A stretch of 64,000 bases of DNA, taken from Sphingomonas sp. R-74633 (lineage in GTDB: Bacteria > Pseudomonadota > Alphaproteobacteria > Sphingomonadales > Sphingomonadaceae). Where the stretch lies: assembly GCF_013416555.1 (NCBI RefSeq), contig NZ_JACCFG010000001.1, forward strand, positions 310,001-374,000, given 5' to 3'. Shown here one piece after another: positions 26,815 through 37,947 of this stretch (the stretch's first letter is position 1; every line of letters starts with the position of its first letter). The notes under the pieces were generated by a model. It was not told where the DNA came from, ran no database searches, and saw only the letters and a program-made list of their open reading frames with translations. Both the position numbers and the translations under genes were made by a program.

Positions 26815-28529
26815 CTCCGATAGGCGTAGCGTTGATAGGCCTCGACGGCCGCCGAGTATTTCAGGATGCGCGAGTCCGGATCGACGACGACATGCGCGCC
26901 CGCCGGGACCTTGAGCGATCCGGTGCCGCCGCTCATCTCCACCATCTTCACCTTGCCGTCGACCGAGACCTCGACCGGCAGCGGGAAGGGCTTGTCATTC
27001 TCCACCTTCCAGCGGAGCGTCAGCGTGTCGCCCTGGCGATCCTCGACCAGATCGGGCAGCTTCGCCTGGTAGAGATAGACGTCGAAGAACCACTGCATGT
27101 CCTTGCCGGTCACCTGGTTCACGTACTTGATGAAGTCCGGCGTGGTGGCGAAGCGCGGCGTGAAATTGCCCGGCTTGGGGTCGAGGCGGCCATAGACGAG
27201 CAGCCGCGTCGCATCGAAGAACTTCTCGTCGCCGATCAGGTTGCGCAGCGTGTGGAGGATCCAGGCGCCCTTGACGTAGATGTCCTGGCCCGGCCCGCCA
27301 TTGCCCTCTTCATAGACCTGCTCCTCGGTGCGGATCTGGCCCGAGACCACCGGCGCGCGGTTGAAGACGGTGAGGCGGAAATCCTCCATCATGATCGCAT
27401 AGCGCGCCTCGCCCTCGCGCCAGCGGCCGTAGAGCGGCTGCATGTACTGGGCGAAGCCCTCGTGCAGCCAGTAATCGTCCCAGTTGCTCGCGGACATCTG
27501 GTTGCCGAACCATTCATGGCCGAGCTCGTGCTGGAAGATCTCGTCGAAGCCCGAGGGGTATTGCTTGTAGTTGTTGCCGTAGGCGTTGATCGTCTGGTGC
27601 TCCATGCCGAGATGCGGCGTCTCGGCGACGCCGACCTTCTCGTCGCTCCAGGGATAGGGTCCGATCACGCTCTCGTAGAAGTCGAGCGAAGGCGCGAACT
27701 CGTCGAACAGCTTCTTCGCCTTCTCGTCGCGGCCCGGCAGATACCAATATTCCATCGGGATCGTGTTGCCGTAGCGGCTCTTATAATCGGCCTGGAGCAG
27801 CTTGTAGGGCGCGATCTGGAGCGTCACCGAATAGGGGTTGGGGCTGCGCGTGTGCCAGTTCCAGATCGTGCGGCCATCGGGCAGGGTGTCGGTGCCGACC
27901 AGCTTGCCATTGCCGGCGACCTTCAGGTCCTTGGGCACGGTCACGTGCAGGTCGACGGTGTCGGGCTCGCCCTTGGGGAAGTCGAGGCAGGGCCAGAACA
28001 GGTCGCAGCCATAGCCTTCGGCGGTGCTGGCGATCCAGGGCAGGCGGTCCGGCCCCGGCGTCTTGGCCCAGACCATGCCGTCGTCCCACGGCGCGCGGAC
28101 TGCGACATGCGGCGTGCCGCCATAGGTGATCTTCAGCATGACCTTGCCGCCGGCCTTTAACGGGCGGGGCAGGGTGATCATCAGCCGGCCTTCGGGATTG
28201 GCCCATTCCTTCGCCGTCAACGCCTTGCCGTCGACGCTGAGCGCGGAGACCGGCAGGTTCTTGTCGAGATCGATCTGAAGGATTTTTTGCGGGATCGCGC
28301 TGGTGACGGCCAGCGTCGCGGTGCCCTGGATGCGCTGCTTCTCGGGGAAGACTTCGATGGCGAGATCGACATGGTCGAGATGCAGCGCAGCGCGCTCGGG
28401 CGCGATCGGACCACCCGATTCCTGCGTGGTCGGAGTGATCGCCGGCTCGCCGGGCTTGATCGTCTGCGCGGCGGCGGGAAGGGCGGTGAGCGCCAGGGCC
28501 GAGGCGGCGAGGAGCAGATGGGTGCGGAT
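26811..28529 (-). CDS. M1-family zinc aminopeptidase, exported, apparent ATC start
   Basis: The frame encodes a signal-peptide-like leader IRTHLLLLAASALALTALPA then AAAQ, and 572 residues in total. M1 motifs: the GMEHQ variant of GAMEN, HELGHEW with the zinc HExxH (FQHELGHEWFG), and the downstream third ligand Glu in HEGFAQYM. No ATG, GTG or TTG occurs in frame between the upstream stop (TGA 28568-28566) and a TTG at 28220, which would cut away the signal and part of the N-terminal domain. An AAGGAGGC site sits 4 bases before ATC 28529-28527, exactly where a start codon should be. So either ATC initiates or the ATG has been mutated or misread. It is followed by the methyltransferase gene. Confidence 0.85.
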   Translation of the reverse strand: MRTHLLLAASALALTALPAAAQTIKPGEPAITPTTQESGGPIAPERAALHLDHVDLAIEVFPEKQRIQGTATLAVTSAIPQKILQIDLDKNLPVSALSVDGKALTAKEWANPEGRLMITLPRPLKAGGKVMLKITYGGTPHVAVRAPWDDGMVWAKTPGPDRLPWIASTAEGYGCDLFWPCLDFPKGEPDTVDLHVTVPKDLKVAGNGKLVGTDTLPDGRTIWNWHTRSPNPYSVTLQIAPYKLLQADYKSRYGNTIPMEYWYLPGRDEKAKKLFDEFAPSLDFYESVIGPYPWSDEKVGVAETPHLGMEHQTINAYGNNYKQYPSGFDEIFQHELGHEWFGNQMSASNWDDYWLHEGFAQYMQPLYGRWREGEARYAIMMEDFRLTVFNRAPVVSGQIRTEEQVYEEGNGGPGQDIYVKGAWILHTLRNLIGDEKFFDATRLLVYGRLDPKPGNFTPRFATTPDFIKYVNQVTGKDMQWFFDVYLYQAKLPDLVEDRQGDTLTLRWKVENDKPFPLPVEVSVDGKVKMVEMSGGTGSLKVPAGAHVVVDPDSRILKYSAAVEAYQRYAYRR

Positions 28530-28812
28530 GGGAGCCTCCTTCAGGCGATCAGGCGAATGCGGGGATCATAGGAAAACGGCGCGGATTTGAAAGTGGCGCG
28601 AGTCGCGGGGTTGGGACGGGCAGAACGGCGCCGGAAGTGCGCAAAAGCCCCTCATGCGGCGTGCTTTGACATCCGCAGCGGGCATAAAACCGCTTGCCCG
28701 TGCCGCAATGGGAAGCAACACTCCACAGCCTGATAGCGTTCGGCGATTGATGCCGGCTGCGCGGCCACCATATAATGGAGATGAGGAGCCCTGTGCGGGC
28801 TCAGGAGTATCC

Positions 28813-31209
<2,397 letters not shown>

Positions 31210-31282
31210 TGGGCGGCCGTCGCCAACCGTTCAGGCACCGTAACCTTTTCGTCATTTCGAGCGAAAAGCGGGGTGAAACGTT

Positions 31283-31312
31283 TTGACAGTGGCGGCGGCG
31301 TCGTGCTGACTT
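31283..31312 (+). promoter_or_regulatory. Weak candidate promoter of the HU gene
   Basis: TTGACA at 31283-31288 matches the -35 consensus exactly. A loose -10 (TGACTT) lies at 31307-31312 after an 18-base spacer. It lies 66 bases before the HU start. The -35 is convincing; the -10 is poor. Confidence 0.35.
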
Positions 31313-31377
31313 GATCGCTCGGCCTGTGGGCGCGACTCGCGTATTTGTGCGTATTTCATGAGGGGGAAAGTCACGAA

Positions 31378-31650
31378 ATGAACAAGCAAGAGCTGATCGG
31401 ACAGGTCGCCGAGACCTCCGGGCTGGGCAAAGGCGATGCGAGCAAGGCAGTTGAGGCTGTGTTCGATGCCATCCAGACCGCGCTCAAGAAGGGCGATGAG
31501 GTTCGACTGGTCGGCTTCGGCACGTTCTCGGTCAGCAAGCGCAAGGCCTCGACGGGGCGCAACCCGCGCACGCGTGAGCCGATGACGATCAAGGCGTCGA
31601 ACCAGCCCAAGTTCAAGGCCGGCAAGGGCCTGAAGGACGCGGTCAACTAA
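31378..31650 (+). CDS. hupB: HU-family DNA-binding protein
   Basis: 90 residues. The classical HU fold: MNKQELIGQVAETSGLGKGD, KGDEVRLVGFGTFSVSKRKA, then the beta-arm signature GRNPRTREPMTIKASNQPKF with its proline wedge. It bends and compacts DNA. Start ATG 31378, with AGGGGGAAAG upstream. It lies just after lon, the same order as in many proteobacteria, and before tRNA-Val. Confidence 0.97.
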   Translation: MNKQELIGQVAETSGLGKGDASKAVEAVFDAIQTALKKGDEVRLVGFGTFSVSKRKASTGRNPRTREPMTIKASNQPKFKAGKGLKDAVN

Positions 31651-31734
31651 GCCGCTTCAAACCGGGTTTTGGGGCTGGACAGCAGGGGCTGTGCCGCCTA
31701 AAGGCCCGCTTCCCATTTCGGCCTAACGGCCAAT

Positions 31735-31809
31735 GGGCGCGTAGCTCAGTGGTAGAGCACACCCTTCACACGGGTGGGGTCGTAGGTTCAATCCCTACCG
31801 CGCCCACCA
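31735..31809 (+). tRNA. tRNA-Val (anticodon CAC)
   Basis: 75 bases with encoded CCA. The acceptor stem GGGCGCG pairs with CGCGCCC. Anticodon stem CACCC/GGGTG encloses TTCACAC, anticodon CAC (Val, GUG). D-arm GCTCAGTGGTAGAGC and T-arm AGGTTCAATCCCT are intact. Confidence 0.97.
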
Positions 31810-31815
31810 TTTCAA

Positions 31816-31848
31816 AAGCCCGTCGGTCCTGAGGCCGGCGGGCTTTTT
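31816..31848 (+). terminator. Rho-independent terminator after tRNA-Val
   Basis: AAGCCCGTCGG pairs with CCGGCGGGCTT (one T-G pair) around TCCTGAGG, followed by TTTT. It lies 6 bases after the tRNA. Confidence 0.88.
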
Positions 31849-31932
31849 GTCATGTCTCGATCGAACGCGGACGGCGTCTGCATCCTCTCTGCACCCTGGC
31901 GAACCATGGCTGCCGAAACGGAAAGAGGGAGC

Positions 31933-32343
31933 ATGTCCGTGCACAGCGGGTTCGCCTTGCTTATCGCTCTGGCGGGGTTGCTGTCGGGTTGCCTCGACCG
32001 CTCCGACGGTTGCCGAAATGATCCGCTCTCGGCGGTCGATGCGCCGGACGGCCGGCTGAGCGCAGTGCTGTTCCAGCGCGAATGCGGCGCGACCACGGGG
32101 TTCTCCACGCAGATATCCATCCTGCGTCCCGGAGAATTGCCTGCCGCCGGAGGAAATGTTTTCATCTCGGACGACGGTCACGGTGCCGCAATGCCGGCCG
32201 ATTGGCATGGTCCGTGGGTTGACGTGCACTGGCTTGGCCCGGACCGGCTTCTCGTTCGCTACGCTGCTCGGTCGCGGATATTCCTCCGGAACGAAAATGT
32301 GTCCGGCGTGCGGATCACCTACCAGCCCGCGAATGATTTGTAG
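31933..32343 (+). CDS. Small lipoprotein of unknown function
   Basis: 136 residues from ATG 31933 (GAGGG site upstream). The N-terminus has a lipoprotein signal with lipobox LSGC at about residue 20. The mature part contains DAPDGRLSAVLFQRECGATT and GFSTQISILRP, a pattern seen in small lipoproteins often labelled DUF5412-like; I am not certain of that name. Three cysteines besides the lipidated one could form disulphides. It is probably anchored in the outer or inner membrane facing the periplasm. It stands alone between tRNA-Val and the M13 peptidase. Confidence 0.72.
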   Translation: MSVHSGFALLIALAGLLSGCLDRSDGCRNDPLSAVDAPDGRLSAVLFQRECGATTGFSTQISILRPGELPAAGGNVFISDDGHGAAMPADWHGPWVDVHWLGPDRLLVRYAARSRIFLRNENVSGVRITYQPANDL

Positions 32344-32432
32344 CCTCCCGCGCAAGGATATTGCGCGTCCCCGAGCAGCGTGACACACTTTCCCCAGACG
32401 CGCCTAACGTCGCAATTTCGGGGGACCGCCAC

Positions 32433-34496
32433 GTGAAGAAATATCTGCTGCTCGCCTCGGCCATGGCCGTGCTTGCCGTGCCCGCGATCGGCCTCAGCCA
32501 GCAATCGGGCGCGCCCGTTGCCGTGGCCGATGCCGGCGCCACCCGCTACGGCGCCTGGGGCTTTGACCTCACCGGCATGGACAAGAGCGTGAAACCCGGC
32601 GACGACTGGTTCCGCTTCGTCAACGGCAAGTGGGTCGATCGCACCACGATCCCCGCCGACCGTTCGTCCTACGGCGCCTTCGCAGTGCTGCGTGACCTTT
32701 CCGAAGTCCGCACGCGCAACCTGCTCTCGGGCTATAGCGTCACCGACACCGCGCATCCGGACCGGATGAAGGCGGCGATCCTGTACAATGGCTTCATGGA
32801 CGAGGCGCTGGCCGAAAAGCTCGACGCCCAGCCGCTCACGGATCGCCTCGCGCCGGTCAAGGCTGCGGCGAGCAAGGACGATCTCGCCCGGCTGATGGGT
32901 GCCTCGGTCGGCGGCTTTGGCGGCAGCTTCTTCGGTGTCGGCGTCAACGACGATGCCAAGAGCCCCGACGTCTATGCGCTGTACCTGCGCCAGTCGGGCC
33001 TCGGTCTCGGCGACCGCGACCTCTATCTCGACGCCAAGTTCGCGCCGCAGGTGGCGCGCTATCAGCAATATGTCGCGCAGCTGCTCGGCATGGCCGGCTG
33101 GGCCGATGCCGATGCGATGGCCGCCAAGGTGGTCGCAATGGAGACCCAGATCGCCAAGGCGCACTGGACCCGCGCGCAGAGCCGCGACCGCGACAAGACC
33201 TATAACCCGACCAGCGTCGCCGAGCTCAAGGCCAGCGCGCCGGGCTTTGGCTGGGATAGCTTCTGGGCGGCGGCGGGCCTCACCAAGGCCGACCGGGTGA
33301 TCGTGTCGCAGAACACCGCGATCCCGGCGATCGCCAAGGTCTTCGCCGACACCGATCTCGAGACGCTCAAGGCCTGGCAGGCCTTCCGCACTACCGATGA
33401 CATTTCGCCGATGCTCTCGAAGCGCTTCGTCGATGCGCAGTTTGAGTTTCGCTCCAAGTTCCTCAACGGCCAGCCGCAGCAGCGCGATCGCTGGAAGCGC
33501 GGCGTGGCGTTCGTCGAGCGCGGCATCGGCGAGGGCGTGGGCCGCGATTATGTCGCGCTCTATTTCCCGCCGGCCTCCAAGGCGAAGATGGACACGCTGG
33601 TCGGCAACCTGCGCGTTGCGCTCGCCGGGCGGATCAACAACCTCGCCTGGATGAGCCCGGCGACCAAGGCGCAGGCGCAGGAGAAGCTCAAGGGCTTCAC
33701 CGTCAAGATCGGCTATCCCGACAAGTGGCGCGACTATTCGGCGCTCGAAGTGAAGCCGGGCGACTTGGTCGGCAATGCCGAGCGCGCCGGCCGCTTCGAA
33801 TGGGATTTCCGCCGCAACCGCCTCGGTGGGCAGGTCGACAAGACCGAATGGGGCATGACCCCGCAGACCGTGAACGCCTATTACAACTCGGTGAAGAACG
33901 AGATCGTCTTCCCGGCCGCGATCCTGCAGCCGCCCTTCTTCGATCCGCAGGCCGATGATGCCGTCAACTATGGCGGCATCGGCGGTGTGATCGGCCATGA
34001 GATCAGCCACGGCTTCGACGATCAGGGCCGCAAGTCCGACGGCAATGGCGTGCTGCGCGACTGGTGGACCGCCGAAGACGCCGCCAAGTTCGAAGCCCAG
34101 GCCTCGATCCTCGGCGCGCAGTACGAGGCCTACAGCTTCGAGGGACTGCCCGGCGTCCACATTAACGGCCGCGCCTCGATGGGCGAGAATATCGGCGACT
34201 TGGGCGGCGTGCTGATCTCGCTCGACGCCTATCACCAGTCGCTCGGCGGCAAGAAGGCCAGGGTGATCGACGGCTATACCGGCGACCAGCGCTTCTTCCT
34301 CGGCTGGGGCCAGGTGTGGCGCACACTGTTCCGCACCGAGGCGCTGCGCCAGCAGCTGGTCAGCGACCCGCACTCGCCGGGCCAGATCCGCGCGATCAAC
34401 CCGCTGCGCAATGTCGATGCCTGGTATGCCGCCTGGAAGATCGACGCGAGCCAGAAGCAATATGTCGCACCGGACAAGCGCGTGCGCATCTGGTGA
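32433..34496 (+). CDS. M13-family (neprilysin-like) zinc endopeptidase, exported
   Basis: 687 residues from GTG 32433, with GGGGGA upstream. Signal peptide VKKYLLLASAMAVLAVPAIG. The zinc site is VIGHEISHGFDD (His522, Glu523, His526), with the third ligand Glu and an Asp in GENIGDLGG; the substrate-binding NAYYN motif is at VNAYYNS. WFRFVNGKW near the N-terminus is the typical family start. C-terminal VRIW matches the conserved terminus. It cleaves peptides in the periplasm. A strong hairpin follows. Confidence 0.95.
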   Translation: MKKYLLLASAMAVLAVPAIGLSQQSGAPVAVADAGATRYGAWGFDLTGMDKSVKPGDDWFRFVNGKWVDRTTIPADRSSYGAFAVLRDLSEVRTRNLLSGYSVTDTAHPDRMKAAILYNGFMDEALAEKLDAQPLTDRLAPVKAAASKDDLARLMGASVGGFGGSFFGVGVNDDAKSPDVYALYLRQSGLGLGDRDLYLDAKFAPQVARYQQYVAQLLGMAGWADADAMAAKVVAMETQIAKAHWTRAQSRDRDKTYNPTSVAELKASAPGFGWDSFWAAAGLTKADRVIVSQNTAIPAIAKVFADTDLETLKAWQAFRTTDDISPMLSKRFVDAQFEFRSKFLNGQPQQRDRWKRGVAFVERGIGEGVGRDYVALYFPPASKAKMDTLVGNLRVALAGRINNLAWMSPATKAQAQEKLKGFTVKIGYPDKWRDYSALEVKPGDLVGNAERAGRFEWDFRRNRLGGQVDKTEWGMTPQTVNAYYNSVKNEIVFPAAILQPPFFDPQADDAVNYGGIGGVIGHEISHGFDDQGRKSDGNGVLRDWWTAEDAAKFEAQASILGAQYEAYSFEGLPGVHINGRASMGENIGDLGGVLISLDAYHQSLGGKKARVIDGYTGDQRFFLGWGQVWRTLFRTEALRQQLVSDPHSPGQIRAINPLRNVDAWYAAWKIDASQKQYVAPDKRVRIW

Positions 34497-34518
34497 GGTG
34501 ATCGCCTTTCGTTGAATG

Positions 34519-34546
34519 AGCCCGCTGGTTTCATGACCAGCGGGCT
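34519..34546 (+). terminator. Perfect 11-base hairpin after the M13 gene
   Basis: AGCCCGCTGGT (34519-34529), loop TTCATG, ACCAGCGGGCT (34536-34546). It lies 22 bases after the stop, with no T-run. It also sits 14 bases beyond the end of the convergent low-GC gene. Confidence 0.7.
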
Positions 34547-34559
34547 GCTCAACCAAAGG

Positions 34560-35276
34560 TTACACCGTGGGGCTGCTTTGGTCAGTGATCTGCTTGATGG
34601 GCTCGTGAGTTAATGCGGGCGGATTGCAGAGGCGGAATTCCTGCTCCGCTTCAATTTTTCGTTCGATTTGAACGGTCTCCATCATTGAATCGATTGTCTT
34701 CTTCGCTCCCGGCGCATCCGCGAGGAAGCTGGTAATCTGCGGAAGGGTGCCAATGGCGCCAGCGAGAATCCAAAAAGGACGCAGGCCTGCTCGTTTTTGA
34801 TCGAGCTGCGCTTCAACGGCATCCAGCTTTTTATGAAGGGAGACTTTAGCAGAATCTGACAGATTCGAGCGGTTCACAGAAGATCTAAGCTCTTCGATTT
34901 GTGATCGGATCGTCTCTTTTGTTGTATAGGAAAGAGTCACGGACTCGGTTCGCAGTGACCCGCGGAGTGCGATTTTTATGCTGGTAAGAATCCGAGCAAG
35001 CTGTGCATCGAACTCCGCAAGCGTCTCCGTGGTTTGTTGCGCAGTTGCTGCTGTCGGTAGTCCGGGGATTCCGAGCTCATCTGCGATTGCTGTTAGCTCC
35101 CAAACATACTGCCTCTGCCATGATTTTGTAGTGTAGGGTCCTCTGGCAGCGTCATCGCCTTGAAGGACTTCTGTTAGTCTGGTTCGCGCTATCTGGGCGA
35201 GAAAGAGGAATGCCTCACGATTATCCTCTGGAATGTCGTTCCAGGATTCTTCGGGGATGAGCGATGCTGTGATCAT
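34560..35276 (-). CDS. Low-GC hypothetical protein, probable foreign gene
   Basis: 238 residues with no recognised family. Composition is clearly unlike the neighbours: for example bases 34861-34920 are 26/60 GC, and codons ending in A or T are common. Predicted all-alpha: coiled-coil-like stretches around residues 75-160 (QLARILTSIKIAL, RSQIEELRSSVN), then a possible membrane-associated helix PFWILAGAIGTLPQITSFLA. Start ATG 35276 lacks a clear ribosome-binding site. It is alone, between the M13 hairpin and an unrelated membrane gene. It looks like a single-gene insertion; no integrase or repeat flanks it. It could be part of a defence or mobile cargo, but nothing shows this. Confidence 0.68.
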   Translation of the reverse strand: MITASLIPEESWNDIPEDNREAFLFLAQIARTRLTEVLQGDDAARGPYTTKSWQRQYVWELTAIADELGIPGLPTAATAQQTTETLAEFDAQLARILTSIKIALRGSLRTESVTLSYTTKETIRSQIEELRSSVNRSNLSDSAKVSLHKKLDAVEAQLDQKRAGLRPFWILAGAIGTLPQITSFLADAPGAKKTIDSMMETVQIERKIEAEQEFRLCNPPALTHEPIKQITDQSSPTV

Positions 35277-35444
35277 AAAACATATTACTACAGGTCCATA
35301 ATGCTCTGTCGAGATCTCGGGTGAGGATCTTTTGAGCCGTAATTTCTACTCCTGCACATCCCCTGCACGGCGATTCCTCCGAAAGCTGGTTGGCGCTTTC
35401 GGGCGCCGAAGCGCAGAGCCTGACCGTCAACAACGGAGGCAGGC

Positions 35445-35984
35445 ATGGCGGCGCAGGTGATGAACGAACCCCGGACCAGCACCCGGCTGCGGATCGCGGC
35501 GTGGAGCGCGGCGGCGGGCTTGCTGATGCTGCCGGCGATCGCGATGCAGCTTACCCGTGAAGTCTCCTGGGGGCCGGTCGACTTCCTCGTCGCGGCGCTG
35601 CTGATCGGCGGGACCGGGCTGATGTTCGAGCTGGCGATTCGTGCGCGGACCAGCGGGGCCTATCGCGCCGGGGCGGCGGTGGCGCTGTTCACGGCGTTCC
35701 TCACCGTCTGGATCAACCTAGCCGTCGGCATGATCGGCGACGAGGGCAATCCGCTCAATTTGATCTTCGGCGGGGTGATCGCCGTCGCGATCCTCGGCGG
35801 GTTCGTTGCGCGCTTCCAACCAATCGGCATGGCCTGGACGATGGCGGCGACCGCATTGGTGCAGGCCGCCACCGTCATCCCCGCGCTTACCACCGAGCCG
35901 CGCACCGCCGCGCTGATCGGCGCGTTCACGCTTCCTTGGCTGCTCGCGGCCGCGCTGTTTCGCGCCGCTGCGCGCCGGGGCTAG
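35445..35984 (+). CDS. Multi-pass membrane protein of unknown function
   Basis: 179 residues with about five transmembrane helices and a short hydrophilic N-terminus (MAAQVMNEPRTST). GGAGG lies 7 bases before ATG 35445. No family recognised. Its last 4 bases overlap the stop of the convergent beta-lactamase gene. Upstream, 35277-35444 has no coding sequence that I support. Confidence 0.72.
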   Translation: MAAQVMNEPRTSTRLRIAAWSAAAGLLMLPAIAMQLTREVSWGPVDFLVAALLIGGTGLMFELAIRARTSGAYRAGAAVALFTAFLTVWINLAVGMIGDEGNPLNLIFGGVIAVAILGGFVARFQPIGMAWTMAATALVQAATVIPALTTEPRTAALIGAFTLPWLLAAALFRAAARRG

Positions 35985-36877
35985 CGCGCCTTGCCCGCCT
36001 TTTCGTCGGCCAGCCGCTTCGCCAGCGCGGTGGCCGACTTGTCGGCATAGGCGCGGCAGGCGCCGGGATCGATATAGGGGTTGGGCCGCACGCCCTTGGC
36101 AAAGCGCGCATATTTCTCGATGCCGCCCGAATTGTCGGGATGCGCGCTGAACATGATGTCGCAGGGCATGACGCGGACGCGGGCCTGGGTCGCGCGGAAG
36201 CTTGCGACGACTTCGGGATGCTTGGTGAAGCGATAGCCGTCGGCGGCGACCGGGTTGAGGCTCGAGGCGAAGACCATCGTCCTGCACGCGCGGCCCTCGC
36301 AGCTCCGCCAGGTCCAGCTCATGCTGCCCGGCGTGTGCCCCGGCGTGGCGCGGGCGGTGACGGTGACGCTGCCCAGTCGGATCGCCTCGCCATCCTTCAC
36401 CGCCCGCACCCGGGAGACGGCGGGGAAGGGGACCAGCCAAGCGGCCTGGGGATCGTCCGGGGTGCTCATCCCCTGCTTCAAGGCGGTCACCGCCCAGGCC
36501 CCGGCCAGCACGGTGGCGCCGCTGTCGCGCACCAGCGCGGCGAGGCCGCCGGCATGGTCGAAATGCGGCTCGGTGCTGAGGATCAGCTTCACATCCTGGA
36601 TGCGGTAGCCAAGCTTGCTCAGGTTCGCCTCGACCGAGCGAACCGATTGCGGCACCGCGCCGTCGATCAGGATCAGCCCCTTGCCGGTGTCGATCAGGGC
36701 GACATTCATCCCCTCGAAGCCGACCAGCGAGGTGTTGCCATAGACGCGGACCGGCGCCTGCGGGCCGATCCACTTGGCCGCGGCCTCGGGCGCGATCGGG
36801 CGGGTCAGCGGATCGTCCTGCTGGTGGGTGGTGGCGGTGGTTAGGAGGGCGAGGGCGGCGAGGTGGATCGGCTTCAT
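35981..36877 (-). CDS. Subclass B3 metallo-beta-lactamase, B3-E variant
   Basis: 298 residues from ATG 36877 with a signal-like start MKPIHLAALALLTTATT. The B3 fold is clear: VYGNTSLVGFEGMNVALIDT, LILIDGA, and zinc motifs. Site 1 normally begins H-x-H-x-D-H; here it is E-P-H-F-D-H (residues 103-108), so the first ligand His (B3 number 116) is Glu103. The rest is intact: His105, His181 in ATPGHTPGSMSW, Asp107, His108 and His246 in FSAHPD. This Glu substitution defines the reported B3-E group, of which SIE-1 from Sphingobium indicum is, as I recall, an example. It should hydrolyse penicillins, cephalosporins and carbapenems in the periplasm. It stands alone; no regulator is adjacent. Confidence 0.92.
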   Translation of the reverse strand: MKPIHLAALALLTTATTHQQDDPLTRPIAPEAAAKWIGPQAPVRVYGNTSLVGFEGMNVALIDTGKGLILIDGAVPQSVRSVEANLSKLGYRIQDVKLILSTEPHFDHAGGLAALVRDSGATVLAGAWAVTALKQGMSTPDDPQAAWLVPFPAVSRVRAVKDGEAIRLGSVTVTARATPGHTPGSMSWTWRSCEGRACRTMVFASSLNPVAADGYRFTKHPEVVASFRATQARVRVMPCDIMFSAHPDNSGGIEKYARFAKGVRPNPYIDPGACRAYADKSATALAKRLADEKAGKAR

Positions 36878-37024
36878 GCGCGGGTTCCTGAATTGCTGTG
36901 CCCGCGAGATGGCCTGCGCAGCCCCCGGCGCACAAACCACCATTTCTCGGAAGAGCCATTAGCTGGGTTGATGGCTCGCCTGGCGATGCCTAAGCGCAAC
37001 CCGGGTCTGGGATAGGAGTAAGGC

Positions 37025-37909
37025 GTGCTCTGGGCAGTAGCGACGGTGGCGGCGGCGGGGTTTCAGGTGGGTCGCAACGCGCTCCAGCGGGGCATGATGT
37101 CGAACACCGGCCCCTGGGGCGCGACGCTCGTGCGCTTCCTGTTCGGCCTGCCATTCTCGCTCGTCTTCACCGGCGTGGCGTTCGCGCTCAGCCCACATCT
37201 CGATCCGCAGTTCGGCTGGGACTTCTGGTGGCCGGCGCTGACCGGCGCGCTGGCGCAGGTCATCGCCACCGCCGCGCTGTTGCTCGCCATGCACCATGCG
37301 GGCTTTGCAGTGGGCACCGCGCTCCAGCAAAGCTCGGTGCCGCTGGCGGCCACGGTGGGGCTGGTCGTGTTCGGGGACAATCTCTCCGCACTCGGCTGGG
37401 CGGGCGTGGCGGTGACCACCTTCGGGCTCGCCGTGCTGGTCTGGCCCAAGAAGATCGAGGGCGCGCATCACCCCGTGCTCGGCGTGACCTATGGCGTGCT
37501 CTCCGGGCTGTTGTTCGGCTTCGCGCTCAACGCCTTCCGCCATGCCGGGCTGCGGCTCGAGCCGCACCATCCCTGGTTCTCGGCGGTGGCGTGCGTCGCG
37601 ATCGTCCAGGCGGTGCAAGCAGGCGGGCTGGGGCTTTATCTTCTGGTGCGCGACCGGGCGGCGCTGGTTGCAGTGGTCCGGGGCTGGCGCCAGTCGCTGG
37701 GCGCCGGGCTGTTCGGTGCGCTCGCCTCGTCGGGCTGGTTCCTCGCTCTCAACCTGGCGCCGGCCGCGGCGGTACGCGCGCTGGGGGTGATCGAGATGCC
37801 GATCGCGGCGGCGGCGGGGCACCGGCTGTTCCGCGAGAAGCTCAGCCTGCGCCAGGTGCTCGGCGTGGTGCTGATCGCCGGGGGCGTGGCGATGACCGCA
37901 ATGTACTAA
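37025..37909 (+). CDS. EamA/DMT-superfamily transporter
   Basis: 294 residues, ten transmembrane helices in two EamA repeats (about 1-140 and 150-290). AGGAGTAAG precedes GTG 37025. The second repeat ends EMPIAAAAGHRLFREKLSLR and VLGVVLIAGGV, typical of the family. DMT proteins export or import metabolites; substrate unknown. Divergent from the beta-lactamase, sharing 147 bases, and 38 bases before the amidohydrolase, likely co-transcribed with it. Confidence 0.9.
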   Translation: MLWAVATVAAAGFQVGRNALQRGMMSNTGPWGATLVRFLFGLPFSLVFTGVAFALSPHLDPQFGWDFWWPALTGALAQVIATAALLLAMHHAGFAVGTALQQSSVPLAATVGLVVFGDNLSALGWAGVAVTTFGLAVLVWPKKIEGAHHPVLGVTYGVLSGLLFGFALNAFRHAGLRLEPHHPWFSAVACVAIVQAVQAGGLGLYLLVRDRAALVAVVRGWRQSLGAGLFGALASSGWFLALNLAPAAAVRALGVIEMPIAAAAGHRLFREKLSLRQVLGVVLIAGGVAMTAMY

Positions 37910-37947
37910 TACTGGCGCTGCGACCGGCGTGCTGCCAGTCTGGCGGC

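Noticed and set aside
28666..28688. TTGACA with CATAAA as a lon promoter
   Set aside because: Spacer is only about 11 bases; no -10-like sequence at 16-18 bases.
32361..32432. Upstream start of the M13 peptidase (ATG 32361)
   Set aside because: It would place a hydrophilic leader before the signal peptide; GTG 32433 has a GGGGGA site and a proper signal start.
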